Shown: piece after piece, positions 49,503 through 58,763 of the stretch
How positions within the stretch are numbered: position 1 is the stretch's first letter
Layout of the letters: each line of letters opens with the position of its first letter
Origin: Streptomyces sp. Ru72
GTDB taxonomy: Bacteria; Actinomycetota; Actinomycetes; Streptomycetales; Streptomycetaceae
DNA: 64,000 nucleotides
Direction of reading: 5' to 3'
Assembly (NCBI RefSeq): GCF_002920635.1
Contig: NZ_PQSR01000014.1
Location: 55,867-119,866, forward strand
The notes under the pieces: generated by a model
Database searches by the model: none
What the model was told of the DNA's origin: nothing
Seen by the model: the letters and a program-made list of their open reading frames with translations, nothing else
Made by a program: the position numbers and the translations under genes

Positions 49503-51188
49503 TCAGCCCGTGAAGCCGGCCGTGATCGAGGTGAACTGCCAGTTGTTCTGGCTGATGCCGGAGCAGTTGCTCACCACGCCTCCGCCCGGGCACGGCCGGT
49601 CGCGGTTGACCGACCAGAAGGCGAGACGGGCGATGTGGTGCGAGTTGGCCCAGTCCTTGATCTGGGTCCAGATCGCCGGGGTCGTGTTCTCCTGCTGGTC
49701 GGACAGGCCGTTCATGCCGGATATGCCGATGTGGGAGTACGCGGTGGCGTCGTCCCAGCCGAAGGTCGACTTCAGCTTGGCCTTCAGGCCTTCGGCCGCG
49801 TTCACGGTGTTGCCGTACATGTCGGAGCCGCCGCCGAAGTCGAAGGGCATGATGGTGAAGACGTCTATGTCGGCGCCGAGCGACTGCGCCTGCTCTATGA
49901 GGCGGTTGCCGTAGTACGTCGGGCCGGTGGTGGACGTCCCGAAGGTGACGATGGTCTTCAGGCCGGGGTTGTTGGCCTTGACCGTCTTCAGGGCGGTGAG
50001 GATCTTCGCCTGGACGGCCTCGTTCTCGAACTCGTCGGTGTTCTCGATGTCCATGTCGATCGCCTTGAGCGAGTAGGCGTCGATCACCTTCTGCAGGGCC
50101 CCCGCGAGCGCGCTCGCCGAGGAGCAGTTGGCGCCGAGCTTGCTGCCCTGCCAGCCGCCGAACGACGGGACGATGTCACCGCCGGCGGAGCGGACGGCGT
50201 TGATGGCGGTCTGGTCGACACCGCCGGTCAGCGGTCTGCTGCCGTCCCAGGCGGGGTTGCAGCCGCCGGAGTCCAGCACGAACGCCATCGTGAACCACTT
50301 GATGCCCGTCGCGCTCATCACGGTCGTCGGGCTCGGCGGGTCGCCCCAGCCCTCGTACAGGTAGGGCGCGGCCTGCTTGAAGCCGGTGCCGCCACCGGTG
50401 CCCGCGTCCGTGGTGACGGTCACGGAGTTGGAGGCCGCGGAGGTGTTCCCGGCCGCGTCCCGCGCCTTCACGGTGAAGGTGTAGGAGGTGCTGGGCGACA
50501 GCCCGCTGACCGTGGCGGTCGTACCGGAGACGCTGAGCACCTGACTGGAGCCGCTGTAGATGTCGTACGCCGTCACACCGACGTTGTCCGTCGAGGCGTT
50601 CCACTTCAGCGACACGCTCGACGACGACTTGCCCGTGGAGGTCAGCCCACCGGGGGCGGTCGGCGCCTGCGTGTCCGAGCCGCCGCCTCCGCCGGGGCCG
50701 TCGAGGCTGATGTCGTCGGCGTAGTAGGAGCCCTGGGCGTACCAGCCGTGGACGTAGATCGTGGCACTGGTCTGGGAGGCACCCGTGGTGAAGGACACCG
50801 ACAGCTGGCTGTAGGCCGACGGGGACGTCGTCCAGGTGGAGGCGCCGCCGTCGACGCCGAGGTAGACGTAGCTGCCCCGCACCCAGCCTTGAAGCGTGTA
50901 CGTCGTGTTCGGTTTCACCGCCACGGTCTGGCTGCACTGGGCGTTGTCACTCGAACTCACCGCACCCTGAAGGGCCTTGGACCCCCCGTGCACGGGCGAG
51001 GAGACGACCGAGCCGAGGTTCCCGGTGCAGGACCAGGGGGAGAGGGAGCCGGACTCGAAGCCGGGGTTGGTCAGAATGTTGGCCGCCTGGGCCGTGCCCG
51101 GAAGGGCGATGGCTCCACCGACCGCCAGAGCGGCGGAACCGAGCAGAGCGAGGAGTCGGCGTCTGGAACGCCTCAGTGTGTTGCGCAC
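49503..51188 (-). CDS. Secreted GH18 chitinase with CBM and FnIII domains
   Basis: The protein is 561 aa from GTG 51188 (GGGAG 6 nt upstream). Signal peptide: residues 1-35 (RRSRRRLLALLG ... TAQA). It then has an N-terminal CBM4/9/16-like beta-sandwich (NILTNPGFESGSLSPWSCTG), a type-III fibronectin domain (about 170-260) and the GH18 barrel with the DxDxE active site in KAIDMDIEN. It degrades chitin outside the cell. Two DasR-like boxes upstream indicate the N-acetylglucosamine-responsive control usual for Streptomyces chitinases. Confidence 0.94.
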   Translation of the reverse strand: MRNTLRRSRRRLLALLGSAALAVGGAIALPGTAQAANILTNPGFESGSLSPWSCTGNLGSVVSSPVHGGSKALQGAVSSSDNAQCSQTVAVKPNTTYTLQGWVRGSYVYLGVDGGASTWTTSPSAYSQLSVSFTTGASQTSATIYVHGWYAQGSYYADDISLDGPGGGGGSDTQAPTAPGGLTSTGKSSSSVSLKWNASTDNVGVTAYDIYSGSSQVLSVSGTTATVSGLSPSTSYTFTVKARDAAGNTSAASNSVTVTTDAGTGGGTGFKQAAPYLYEGWGDPPSPTTVMSATGIKWFTMAFVLDSGGCNPAWDGSRPLTGGVDQTAINAVRSAGGDIVPSFGGWQGSKLGANCSSASALAGALQKVIDAYSLKAIDMDIENTDEFENEAVQAKILTALKTVKANNPGLKTIVTFGTSTTGPTYYGNRLIEQAQSLGADIDVFTIMPFDFGGGSDMYGNTVNAAEGLKAKLKSTFGWDDATAYSHIGISGMNGLSDQQENTTPAIWTQIKDWANSHHIARLAFWSVNRDRPCPGGGVVSNCSGISQNNWQFTSITAGFTG

Positions 51189-51254
51189 GCGATCTCCCAG
51201 GAGGATGTGGGGTGTTCGGGAGTGGCAGGGACATGCGGAACGATGCGCAACCAA

Positions 51255-51309
51255 GTTGGTATGGACCAATCCGCGTGTCAAGGAGAATGACGGAATTGGT
51301 CCATACCGG
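51255..51309. promoter_or_regulatory. Two DasR-like (dre) sites upstream of the chitinase
   Basis: GTTGGTATGGACCAAT (51255-51270) and AATTGGTCCATACCGG (51294-51309) are near copies in opposite orientation. Each fits the dre pattern (A/G)TTGGT-N4-ACCA(A)T. They lie about 65-120 bp upstream of the chitinase GTG. The rest of 51310-51580 holds no gene I can support. Confidence 0.65.
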
Positions 51310-51580
51310 TGGGCGGAAGAGCCGAGCCCGCGTGCAATGCGGCGAGCTGCGGCGTCAGTACGGTCCTGCCGAACACCTCCGGTCCTGGGTTGGGCACGTG
51401 CTTCCCGCCGGAGTCTCGCACTTCGGGCGATCGTGCCGTTCCATCGCATCTGCTGCCTGATGGAGCGTCAGATCCATGGCGGAAGTCTCGCCGAGGTGCC
51501 TCTCGGACGCCCCGGGCCCGCCTGCTCGCCCTTCGGGCCGCTGAGCTACTCCTAAGGGCTCTCACCCGGTCGGCGAACCC

Positions 51581-51830
51581 AGCGCCCCAGCAGGCAACGT
51601 TCGCCCCGTCGCGACGCCCGGCACTCCTTCAAGCCCTTCGAGCAGGGGGTACCCCCGGAGCGGGCACCGGACGCCGCCCCTCGACGGGCAAACCCGGCAC
51701 GCACTCGCGCCGCACCGGCCGAAACCCCGAGTACGTCCAGTACGAGGGCTTTCGACCGGCACTCCCCCAAGCTCTTCGAGCAGGGGGTACCCCCAGAGCG
51801 CGCACCGGGCACCGCACAGGACTTTCGAAA
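51581..51830. repeat. Interspersed modular repeat, copy B (composite)
   Basis: This copy runs in the opposite orientation to copy A. It begins with a degenerate terminal repeat (GCCCCAGCAGGCAACG). It contains the CTTCGAGCAGGGGGTACCCC module twice (about 51620-51656 and 51758-51794). Between them are a TCGACGGGCAA segment and the GGCCGAAA...TTTCG hairpin (51717-51759). The double module shows that the element is built from interchangeable blocks. It ends just before the ATP-grasp gene's stop and occupies most of the 650-bp gap. Confidence 0.75.
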
Positions 51831-51838
51831 AACACCCC

Positions 51839-52963
51839 CTAGAGCGGCAGTGCCTCGGCCGCTGCTTCCACTGCCTCGACGGGTGCGGGAACCGTCGGCA
51901 GCAGTGGCTCCACCTGCTCGACCCGCTGCTGCGGCAGCGACACCGGTCGCAGCGGCCGCGGACCCGACACCACCGTGTAGTCCTGCCCCAGGAACGGCGG
52001 CGTGATCTCCCCGGGATCCTCCCCGAGCGCCAACTGCACAGCCGCCCAGGGCGCGTTGACCCCGCACAGGGACAGCTGATGCAAGCCCCCGGCGGGGCGC
52101 GTGTTGACATCCATGAGCACGGGCCGCTCGCCGAACATCCGGAACTGGATGTTGGACAGGTAGTGCAGCCCGAACCCCTCCGCGATCAGCCGCGCCGGCT
52201 CCAGCCACTGCTCGTGCTGCGTGAAGCCGCGCCGACGCCCGTTCTTGGTGCGGCCGATGGCCAGTCGTACCCGGTTGTCCGGCCCGGTGAGGCAGTCCAC
52301 CGACACCTCCGGCTGCTCCAGGCGGGGCATCACCAGCCAGTCGACCGGCTCGCCGGTCTGCTTCAGCGCCTCCACGACCAGGTCCAACGGCGCGTAGGGG
52401 CTGGGGAACCCGGTGAGGTGCGTGAGCGAGAACGGGGCACGCGTGACGACCCGGAAGCCGACCCCGCCCGCACCGGACGCCGGCTTGAAGCACGCCTTGT
52501 GCCCGTCGGCCTCCAACTCCTCCACCGCGGCGACGAGTTCGTCCGCCGACCGCACCCGGAACCACGGCGGCACGGGCACACCGATCGCCTGCACGGCCTC
52601 GTAGGCGATCACCTTGTCCTCGAAGACGGCCACGGCCTCCGGCGGCGGAGCCAGCAGTGCAGTACCCGCCGCTTCGAACTCGGCGCGGTGCGCCACGATC
52701 GCCGACTGGTGCAGGCGGGGCACGAAGACATCGATGCCACGCCGTGCGCACTGGTCGAGGGCGTACTCCACGTAAGCGGCCGGGGACAGGTCCTCCGGCT
52801 CCAGATCGGCGGTGTCCGCGGCGGCCAGGACCGGCGAGTCCGGGTCACCGTGCGTGGCGTGGATCTCGACGGCCCGGTCGCTGGGATTTCTCCGCAGCTG
52901 ATCCATGAAGAACACGTTCTCCGCGTACGTGCGGTTGAGCCAGACGCGTACGCGAGAGACCAT
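51839..52963 (-). CDS. ATP-grasp domain protein
   Basis: The protein is 374 aa. The ATP-grasp fold is visible from the sequence VFEDKVIAYEAVQAIGVPVP, the glycine-rich loop CFKPASGAGGVGFRVV and the metal/phosphate segment PVLMDVNTRPAGGLHQL. Such enzymes ligate a carboxylate to an amine, thiol or other nucleophile with ATP. The N-terminal domain (residues 1-110) is a pre-ATP-grasp region. The last 45 residues are Pro/Glu/Val-rich. Its substrate is unknown. It is divergent from a phosphoesterase-phosphopantetheinyl transferase operon, and the 331-bp gap between them shows no clear operator. Confidence 0.85.
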   Translation of the reverse strand: MVSRVRVWLNRTYAENVFFMDQLRRNPSDRAVEIHATHGDPDSPVLAAADTADLEPEDLSPAAYVEYALDQCARRGIDVFVPRLHQSAIVAHRAEFEAAGTALLAPPPEAVAVFEDKVIAYEAVQAIGVPVPPWFRVRSADELVAAVEELEADGHKACFKPASGAGGVGFRVVTRAPFSLTHLTGFPSPYAPLDLVVEALKQTGEPVDWLVMPRLEQPEVSVDCLTGPDNRVRLAIGRTKNGRRRGFTQHEQWLEPARLIAEGFGLHYLSNIQFRMFGERPVLMDVNTRPAGGLHQLSLCGVNAPWAAVQLALGEDPGEITPPFLGQDYTVVSGPRPLRPVSLPQQRVEQVEPLLPTVPAPVEAVEAAAEALPL

Positions 52964-53294
52964 GCAGGCCGCCTTTCACGGTTGTGCGGGCAGGGCGAAG
53001 CAGGCCGTGCCCGGCCAGGGGAGAGGGAGGTGCACCGAACCGCCGTACGCTTCTGCGGCGTCCGCGGCGGATGTGCTGGGGCGATCATAGGGCCTTCCGG
53101 GCGCCGTCACTGCTACGCGCGCGTTACGGATTTTCCCCGGCTCTCGATCAGGCGGCGAGGGGCGTGTTCCGCGACGCTGAGCACCCGGTGCACGCTCTTT
53201 CGGCCACGGCCGGGAACCTGCCGCGGGTCGCTCTTGTCCGTCCGCAGCCCGATGTGGTCTTGTGGAGCCAATTCGGATCTCGAAAGGGGCGAGT

Positions 53295-54203
53295 GTGGAG
53301 TCGACGGACGGCCGTGGACGCCTGCTCGCCATCAGCGACCTGCACGTCGGGTACGCCGAGAACCGCGCCCTCGTCGAGCGCATGCGGCCCACCTCGGACG
53401 AGGACTGGCTGCTGGTCGCCGGTGACGTGGCCGAGACCGTCGCCGACATCCGCTGGGCACTGGAACTGCTCGCGGGCCGCTTCAGCAAGGTGATCTGGGC
53501 ACCGGGCAACCACGAGCTGTGGACCCACCAGAAGGACACCGTGACCCTGCGCGGCGTCGAACGGTACGAGCACCTGGTGGCCGTGTGCCGGGGGCTGGGC
53601 GTGACGACACCCGAGGACCCCTACCCGGTCTGGGAGGGCCCGGGCGGTCCGGCGGTCGTCGCCTCGCTGTTCCTGCTCTACGACTACTCGTTCCTGCCGA
53701 AGGGATGCACGACCAAGGAGCAGGGGCTCGACTACGCGCACGGCACCCGGATCGTGTGCACCGACGAGCACCTGCTGCACCCCGACCCCTATCCCAGCCG
53801 TGAGGCGTGGTGCCGGGCCCGGGTGGCCGAGACCGAACGCAGGCTGACCGAGATCCCCGCCGAACTCCCCATGGTGCTGGTGAACCACTACCCGCTTCAC
53901 CGGCACCCGACGGACATCCTGCGCTATCCCGAGTTCGCCATGTGGTGCGGGACCCGCCTTACCGCCGACTGGCACCGCCGCTTCCCGGTGGTGTGCATGG
54001 TCTACGGCCATCTGCACATCCCACGGACCACCCACCACGAGGGCGTCCGCTTCGAAGAGGTGTCCCTGGGCTACCCCCGTGAATGGGGCCCGCGCCCGCA
54101 GCCGCCCGGGGAGCTGCGGCGCATTCTGCCGATGGAGGACCAAGCAGGTGATCGAGGAGCTGCTTCCGGGGCCGGTCGCGGTCGTGGAGGCGCACGGCCG
54201 TGA
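53295..54203 (+). CDS. Cytoplasmic metallophosphoesterase
   Basis: The protein is 302 aa from GTG 53295 (AAAGGGGCGAGT upstream). Calcineurin-like motifs occur in order: AISDLHVG, VAGDVAE, GNHE, VNHYPL and YGHLH. There is no signal peptide. Its 3' end overlaps the phosphopantetheinyl transferase gene by 56 bp, so the two are coupled. In S. coelicolor a phosphoesterase likewise precedes the SCO6673 transferase. A role in turning over phosphopantetheine (for example as an ACP or CoA phosphodiesterase) is tempting but unproven. Confidence 0.88.
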   Translation: MESTDGRGRLLAISDLHVGYAENRALVERMRPTSDEDWLLVAGDVAETVADIRWALELLAGRFSKVIWAPGNHELWTHQKDTVTLRGVERYEHLVAVCRGLGVTTPEDPYPVWEGPGGPAVVASLFLLYDYSFLPKGCTTKEQGLDYAHGTRIVCTDEHLLHPDPYPSREAWCRARVAETERRLTEIPAELPMVLVNHYPLHRHPTDILRYPEFAMWCGTRLTADWHRRFPVVCMVYGHLHIPRTTHHEGVRFEEVSLGYPREWGPRPQPPGELRRILPMEDQAGDRGAASGAGRGRGGARP

Positions 54204-54903
54204 GGTGCTCGGCGAAGGTGTCCGCCTCTACCCCGAGGAAGAAGCGGTCATAGGGCGGGCGGTGGACAAGCGGCGCCGGGAGTTCACCGCCGTACGGGCC
54301 TGCGCACGGCACGCCATGGAGAAGCTCGGAGTCCCGCCGCAGCCCGTCCTGCCCGGCGAGCGCGGCGCACCGCGCTGGCCGGACGGGCTGATCGGCAGCA
54401 TGACGCACTGCGACGGCTACTGTGCCGCCGCACTGGTCCGGGCCGGCGAACTCGCCTCGCTCGGCATCGACGCCGAACCCCACGACCGGCTGCCGGACGG
54501 CGTACTGGACGCGGTGGCCCTGCCCGCCGAGCGCACCCGGCTGCGGGGTCTTGCCCACAGCCGTTCTTCCGTCCACTGGGACCGGCTGCTGTTCAGCGCC
54601 AAGGAGTCGGTCTACAAGGCGTGGTTCCCCCTGACCGGCGAATGGCTCGACTTTCTCGAGGCCGACGTGGAGATCGACCCGGGCATCGCCCTCCCGGCCC
54701 CGGACCCGTCGGGTTCGTCGGACTCCCGGGCCGCTTCGCGGCCGTCCGACTCCACGGCCGCCTCGGACGCCTCCGGCGGCTTCCGGGCACGGCTTCTGGT
54801 GCCGGGCCCGCTGGTCGACGGCCACCGCGTCGAGGCCTTCGACGGTCGCTGGACCGTACGCGGGGGCCTGCTGGCGACGGCCGTCGTCGTGCACCACTTC
54901 TGA
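54148..54903 (+). CDS. Sfp-type 4'-phosphopantetheinyl transferase
   Basis: The protein is 251 aa from GTG 54148, nine nt after GGAGG. Magnesium- and CoA-binding motifs are GIDAEPHD and FSAKESVYKAWFP, and SMTHCDGYCAAAL is the third. It transfers phosphopantetheine from CoA to carrier proteins of polyketide, fatty-acid or peptide synthases. The best match by context is the broad-range enzyme SCO6673. A Ser/Ala/Asp low-complexity stretch (DPSGSSDSRAASRPSD) at about residues 188-210 is an insertion in the C-terminal subdomain. Confidence 0.93.
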   Translation: MIEELLPGPVAVVEAHGREVLGEGVRLYPEEEAVIGRAVDKRRREFTAVRACARHAMEKLGVPPQPVLPGERGAPRWPDGLIGSMTHCDGYCAAALVRAGELASLGIDAEPHDRLPDGVLDAVALPAERTRLRGLAHSRSSVHWDRLLFSAKESVYKAWFPLTGEWLDFLEADVEIDPGIALPAPDPSGSSDSRAASRPSDSTAASDASGGFRARLLVPGPLVDGHRVEAFDGRWTVRGGLLATAVVVHHF

Positions 54904-54928
54904 GTCGTCCTCCGAGTCGTCGACCGGG

Positions 54929-55153
54929 CTATCGAGGGCACCAGTCGCCGAGCAGGCGGAAGAACTCCTCCTCGGTGCCCGTGAGCCCCGCCTCCGCCAG
55001 GGCCCGGTCCGCCTCGGCCAGCGCGGCGGTCGGGACCACGGGTGGTCGGTGCGCGTCCGGCGGGCCGTCGAAGGCGGCTCGGACGGTGTGCAGGAGACGC
55101 AGATATGCCTGCACGGCGGCGCGCTGGCGGTCGGTCAGGACGGCGGTCGGCAT
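54929..55153 (-). CDS. Small hypothetical protein
   Basis: The protein is 74 aa from ATG 55153 with GGGGAG upstream. It is predicted all-helical (TDRQRAAVQAYLRLLHTVRA, ALAEADRALAEAGL, EEEFFRLLGDW). It has no motif that I recognise and no signal or membrane segment. It converges on the transferase gene with 25 bp between stops. The 275-bp gap to the next gene shows only a GCG-rich stretch. Confidence 0.6.
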   Translation of the reverse strand: MPTAVLTDRQRAAVQAYLRLLHTVRAAFDGPPDAHRPPVVPTAALAEADRALAEAGLTGTEEEFFRLLGDWCPR

Positions 55154-55428
55154 CGGTCGTCTCTCCCCGGTTTCGGCCGTGCGACGGGGCGTCGCGCGGC
55201 GGTTCGTGCACGGCACGCGCCGGCGGTGCGCGGACGGCCGCCGCGCACACCTCGGGCGCACCTCCCAAGCTTGCCGTCCGCCACTGACAATCCCGTTCGC
55301 CTCCCGGTGGGTTCGCCCGCTTAGCCGAGGCGAAACATGGCCGAAATCCAGCGGGGAACACGCCCTCTACGCTGGAGAGCAAGGGCTTTCACACGCCTTC
55401 GCGGGGGCCGGCGGAAGGGAGGCGGGCG

Positions 55429-56451
55429 GTGGAGGACGTTCCGGGCGGGCATGCGCGGCGCGTCCCTGGGCTGCGCTCCGTGGGCGAGGGCGAACCACGC
55501 ACGCGCCACCGGATCGTGCACGGTTACCGGCGCGCCTATCGTCTGGCCGGCCAGGGCCCGGTGCTCGTCCTCATCCACGGCATCGGCGACTCCTCGGCGA
55601 CCTGGGCGGAGCTGATTCCCGACCTGGCCCGCACGCACACCGTGCTCGCGCCGGACCTGCTCGGCCACGGAGCCTCCGACAAACCGCGCGCCGACTACTC
55701 CGTGGCCGCGTACGCGAACGGGATACGCGATCTGCTCACCACCCTTGGCATCGAGTCGGCGACCCTGGTGGGGCACTCGCTGGGCGGCGGCGTCGCCATG
55801 CAGTTCGCCTACCAGTTCCCCGAGCGCACCGAGCGGTTGATTCTGGTCAGCGCCGGGGGCGTGGGCCGGGAGGTCAACCCGGTGCTGCGCGCCGCCTCCC
55901 TGCCCGGAGCGCATCTGATGCTCTCCGCGCTCCGCCTGCCCGGTATGCGGCTCAACCTCGGCCTGTTCGCGCACCTGATGCGACTGCTGGACACCGATCT
56001 CGGCCAGGACACGGCCGAGTTGCTGACCCTGGTGGACGCGCTCCCGAACGCGACGTCCCGCAGCGCCTTCATCCGCACGCTGCGGGCCGTGGTCGACTGG
56101 CGCGGCCAGGCGGTCACCATGCTCGACCGCTGCTATCTGACCGAGGGCATGCCCACCTTGCTGATCTGGGGGGACCGGGACGGTGTGGTGCCCGTGCGGC
56201 ACGCCCACCGGGCGCACGAGGCGATGCCCGGCAGCCGACTGGAGATCTTCGAGGGCGCGGGCCACTTCCCGTTCCACACCGATCCCGCACGCTTCCTTGC
56301 CCTGGTCGAGGAGTTCACCGGCGGCACACCTCCCGCGCAGTGGAGCCGCGACCACTGGCGGGCGCTGCTGCGGGCCGGTCGTCCCGGTACGTCCGGGAAC
56401 CGGGTGCCGGACAGGGGCGTACGCGAGGCGAGCGAACGCAGCGCCACGTGA
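55429..56451 (+). CDS. Alpha/beta hydrolase
   Basis: The protein is 340 aa from GTG 55429. The oxyanion segment is LIHGIGDSSATW. The triad is Ser117 in VGHSLGGG, Asp249/251 in WGDRDGVVP and His279 in GAGHFPFH. A cap domain spans residues 150-225. The first ~28 residues look unstructured, so the true start may lie further in. It is probably an esterase/lipase-like enzyme and the substrate is unknown. It converges on the MFS gene, with 3 bp between stops. Confidence 0.88.
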   Translation: MEDVPGGHARRVPGLRSVGEGEPRTRHRIVHGYRRAYRLAGQGPVLVLIHGIGDSSATWAELIPDLARTHTVLAPDLLGHGASDKPRADYSVAAYANGIRDLLTTLGIESATLVGHSLGGGVAMQFAYQFPERTERLILVSAGGVGREVNPVLRAASLPGAHLMLSALRLPGMRLNLGLFAHLMRLLDTDLGQDTAELLTLVDALPNATSRSAFIRTLRAVVDWRGQAVTMLDRCYLTEGMPTLLIWGDRDGVVPVRHAHRAHEAMPGSRLEIFEGAGHFPFHTDPARFLALVEEFTGGTPPAQWSRDHWRALLRAGRPGTSGNRVPDRGVREASERSAT

Positions 56452-56454
56452 CGA

Positions 56455-57645
56455 TCACCTGGCTTGAGCGCGGCCACCGGCCGCTACGAACAGGGCCGTC
56501 ACAAGGTAGGGCAGTGCGGCCCATACGAAGGCGGTGCTGTGCGTGGTGGCCGAGCTGACCGCCGCATACGCGCCGTACACCGCCACCGTCGCAGCGTCGG
56601 TGCCAAGGCTTGCCACCGAGGTCAGGGTGGCCCGGTGTCCGTCGACGATGCGCGCCTGGAGACGGGCGTCGACCAGCACCGTGGCCAGTTGGAAGCCACC
56701 GAAGGCGAGGGCCACCAGGACGAGGCCGGCCGGTGTCCGCAGCGCTGCGCCGATGGCAAGGGCGAGTGCGGCTCCCGCGAGGAGTCCGGAGAGTCCGGCC
56801 TGACCCAGGCGTGCGCCCGCCCCGGCCGACAGGCCGCCGGTCGTGGCCCCGGCCCAGACGAGGAGGAGCAGGTAGGGGACGGCTTCGTCGGGCACGCCGG
56901 TGCCCCATACCAGGAGCGGGGTGTACTCGTCGAGCGCGCCCCACACGGCGCCCACGGCCGGGACGAGCAGCAGGGCTCCGCGTACGGACCGGTTGGCCCG
57001 GGCCTCGGCGAGCCCCGCCCGCAGCGTCTTGGCCCAGTCACTGCTCCGTGCGGCCGGAGCCCGGTGTTCCGGCAGTCGGGTCGCCGTCGCCGCCGCGAGG
57101 AGGCAGGCCAGCGCGCTCGCCGCGCCGACGGCCGGGTAGCCGCCCAGGGCGAATACCGGGCCGGCGAGCGCCATCGCCGCCATCACGGCCACCAGCCCGG
57201 CCGCGCGGACCCGGCCCATGACGCGCGCGTACCGCTCGGCGGCGCCGAGCCGGCCCAACTCGTCGTACACGAGTGCCTCGAGAGCCCCGGAGCGGAGAGC
57301 TCCGCCGGCGCCCCAGAGAACGAAGCCGAGGGCGAAGGCCCCGTACGACGGGACGAGCACCCACAGGACGAAGGCAACGGCGGTGAGGAGCGGGCCGAGC
57401 CACAGCAGGAGCCGGCGGGAGAGCGTGTCGGCCCAGGCGCCGGAAGGAATTTCCAGGAGTGCGCCCGTGACCGACCAGAGGGCGAAGAGAGAGGAGATCT
57501 GCCACAGCGGCAGACCGGTGTCGCTGAACAGCAGTGCGTACACCGGGTAGAGCAGGACGAAGTCGTTGAGGAACGCGTAGCAGTACAGCTTCGCGGTCAG
57601 CCGCCGGATCCCGGTGGCGGGCACACGTGCAGGTGAGAGTGTCAT
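56455..57645 (-). CDS. MFS transporter
   Basis: The protein is 396 aa from ATG 57645 (GGGAAGG upstream) with about 12 hydrophobic segments. The loop 2-3 motif GAWADTLSRRLLLWLGP is a degenerate MFS signature A. RSGALEALVYDELGR is typical of a group of actinobacterial MFS proteins annotated as putative drug efflux. The substrate is unknown. The 399-bp gap upstream (57646-58044) holds no gene I can support, only a small GTTCC/GGAAC palindrome near 57840. Confidence 0.85.
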   Translation of the reverse strand: MTLSPARVPATGIRRLTAKLYCYAFLNDFVLLYPVYALLFSDTGLPLWQISSLFALWSVTGALLEIPSGAWADTLSRRLLLWLGPLLTAVAFVLWVLVPSYGAFALGFVLWGAGGALRSGALEALVYDELGRLGAAERYARVMGRVRAAGLVAVMAAMALAGPVFALGGYPAVGAASALACLLAAATATRLPEHRAPAARSSDWAKTLRAGLAEARANRSVRGALLLVPAVGAVWGALDEYTPLLVWGTGVPDEAVPYLLLLVWAGATTGGLSAGAGARLGQAGLSGLLAGAALALAIGAALRTPAGLVLVALAFGGFQLATVLVDARLQARIVDGHRATLTSVASLGTDAATVAVYGAYAAVSSATTHSTAFVWAALPYLVTALFVAAGGRAQAR

Positions 57646-58044
57646 GAGGCCTTCCCGCAGGGACAGTTCGGACGCCGGGAGCAGGGCATCCGAGGCGGCC
57701 CTCGGGAGGCATGGCTGCGGGATCAATGTCGCCAGGTCATGGACCGCATCGTAGGCGGCGAATCCCGTGCGGCGCGGTGATTTGCGCACGACCGTCCGCC
57801 GGCGACTGTTCGCTGCCGCCACCCGTGCCGCCCGTTCCGCGGGAACACCTCGCGCAGCCGTCCCGCGGTTCCCCCACCTTTGGCGACGTCCTGCCAGGTC
57901 ACAGGGGGTGGGGTCCCGTAAGGGCGTCATGTGGCAAGGACAGCTGGGGCGGGACGGGGCGACCGGGCACGGTGGTGTCGTGCCGACGGACCACGAGGGA
58001 CCCACCGGGGACCGTCCGCCGGCCGACGGAGAGGATCCACTGTG

Positions 58045-58473
58045 ATGACACGCAAGCGCATCGCCCTGGTAGCCGCCGGACTCGCCCTGGCGGGCGGCCT
58101 CGCCGCCGCCCCGGCAGCGACCGGCGCACCGTCCGCCCGGCCTGCTCGGCCCGCCGCGAACGTGGAGGCCCAGGCCGACAAGTGCTCCGGCTGGAAGGAG
58201 ATCCACATCTCCGGCGGCGCCGCCAAGTACATGGAGTGCACGAAGAAGGTCAACGGCAAGTCGTACGCCTCGGGCGCCTTCTACCTGTGGGACACCAAGC
58301 GCGACGGCAAGGCCGTCCAGGCGTATGCGGAGACGGACTACGACCACTGGTACGGCGACGACGTCACCTGGTCGCACTTCTACGGCTGGGCCGACGACAC
58401 CCACCACAGCCCGAAGATCAGCACGGGCTGGCACCGGGGCGACGACTTCGGCCTGGTGATCGAACTCAAGTGA
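58045..58473 (+). CDS. Small secreted protein, function unknown
   Basis: The protein is 142 aa from ATG 58045 (GGAGAGGA upstream, adjacent GTG possible). A Sec signal peptide covers residues 1-27 (MTRKRIALVAAGLALAGGLA ... ATGA). The mature ~105 residues contain two Cys (DKCSGW, YMECTKK) likely forming a disulfide, and many Trp/Tyr/His (YDHWYGDDVTWSHFYGWADD). It resembles small beta-rich exoproteins of Streptomyces. No catalytic motif is visible. Confidence 0.8.
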   Translation: MTRKRIALVAAGLALAGGLAAAPAATGAPSARPARPAANVEAQADKCSGWKEIHISGGAAKYMECTKKVNGKSYASGAFYLWDTKRDGKAVQAYAETDYDHWYGDDVTWSHFYGWADDTHHSPKISTGWHRGDDFGLVIELK

Positions 58474-58507
58474 GCGCCCCGGCCGCGGGACCGCTTCGGC
58501 CGGCGGG

Positions 58508-58678
58508 TCACTGCCCGCTGGGCGGCTCGATCAGGTCGGTGGGGTCGGTGCCGGACCCGCACAGTACGACGCGGGTGACATCGATGGGGCGGCCTGGCGC
58601 ACTCCGCCAACTGATCCACGCCGCCGACCCGGCACGCGACGGCGACGGGAACCGGACATGACTACCGGGCCGGCTCAT
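58508..58678 (-). other. Possible short ORF or gene remnant
   Basis: A 56-codon frame ends in a protein-like tail (PIDVTRVVLCGSGTDPTDLI, then EPPSGQ) with GC3 bias. There is no good ribosome site and no recognisable domain. It could be the 3' end of a lost gene. The rest of the 420-bp gap is repeat copy C. Confidence 0.25.
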
Positions 58679-58763
58679 CTCAGGGCCGGCCCGGCCGGCG
58701 CCTCCCTGCGCAACACGCCCACATCGACGGCTTGATCCAAAGGAAGGACCCCCAGGGCCTGCT

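Noticed and set aside
51562..51842. Short open frames within repeat copy B that look protein-like ([16 protein letters not shown])
   Set aside because: They are readings of the repeat itself; the same peptide appears in other frames of copies A and C and has no independent start signal.
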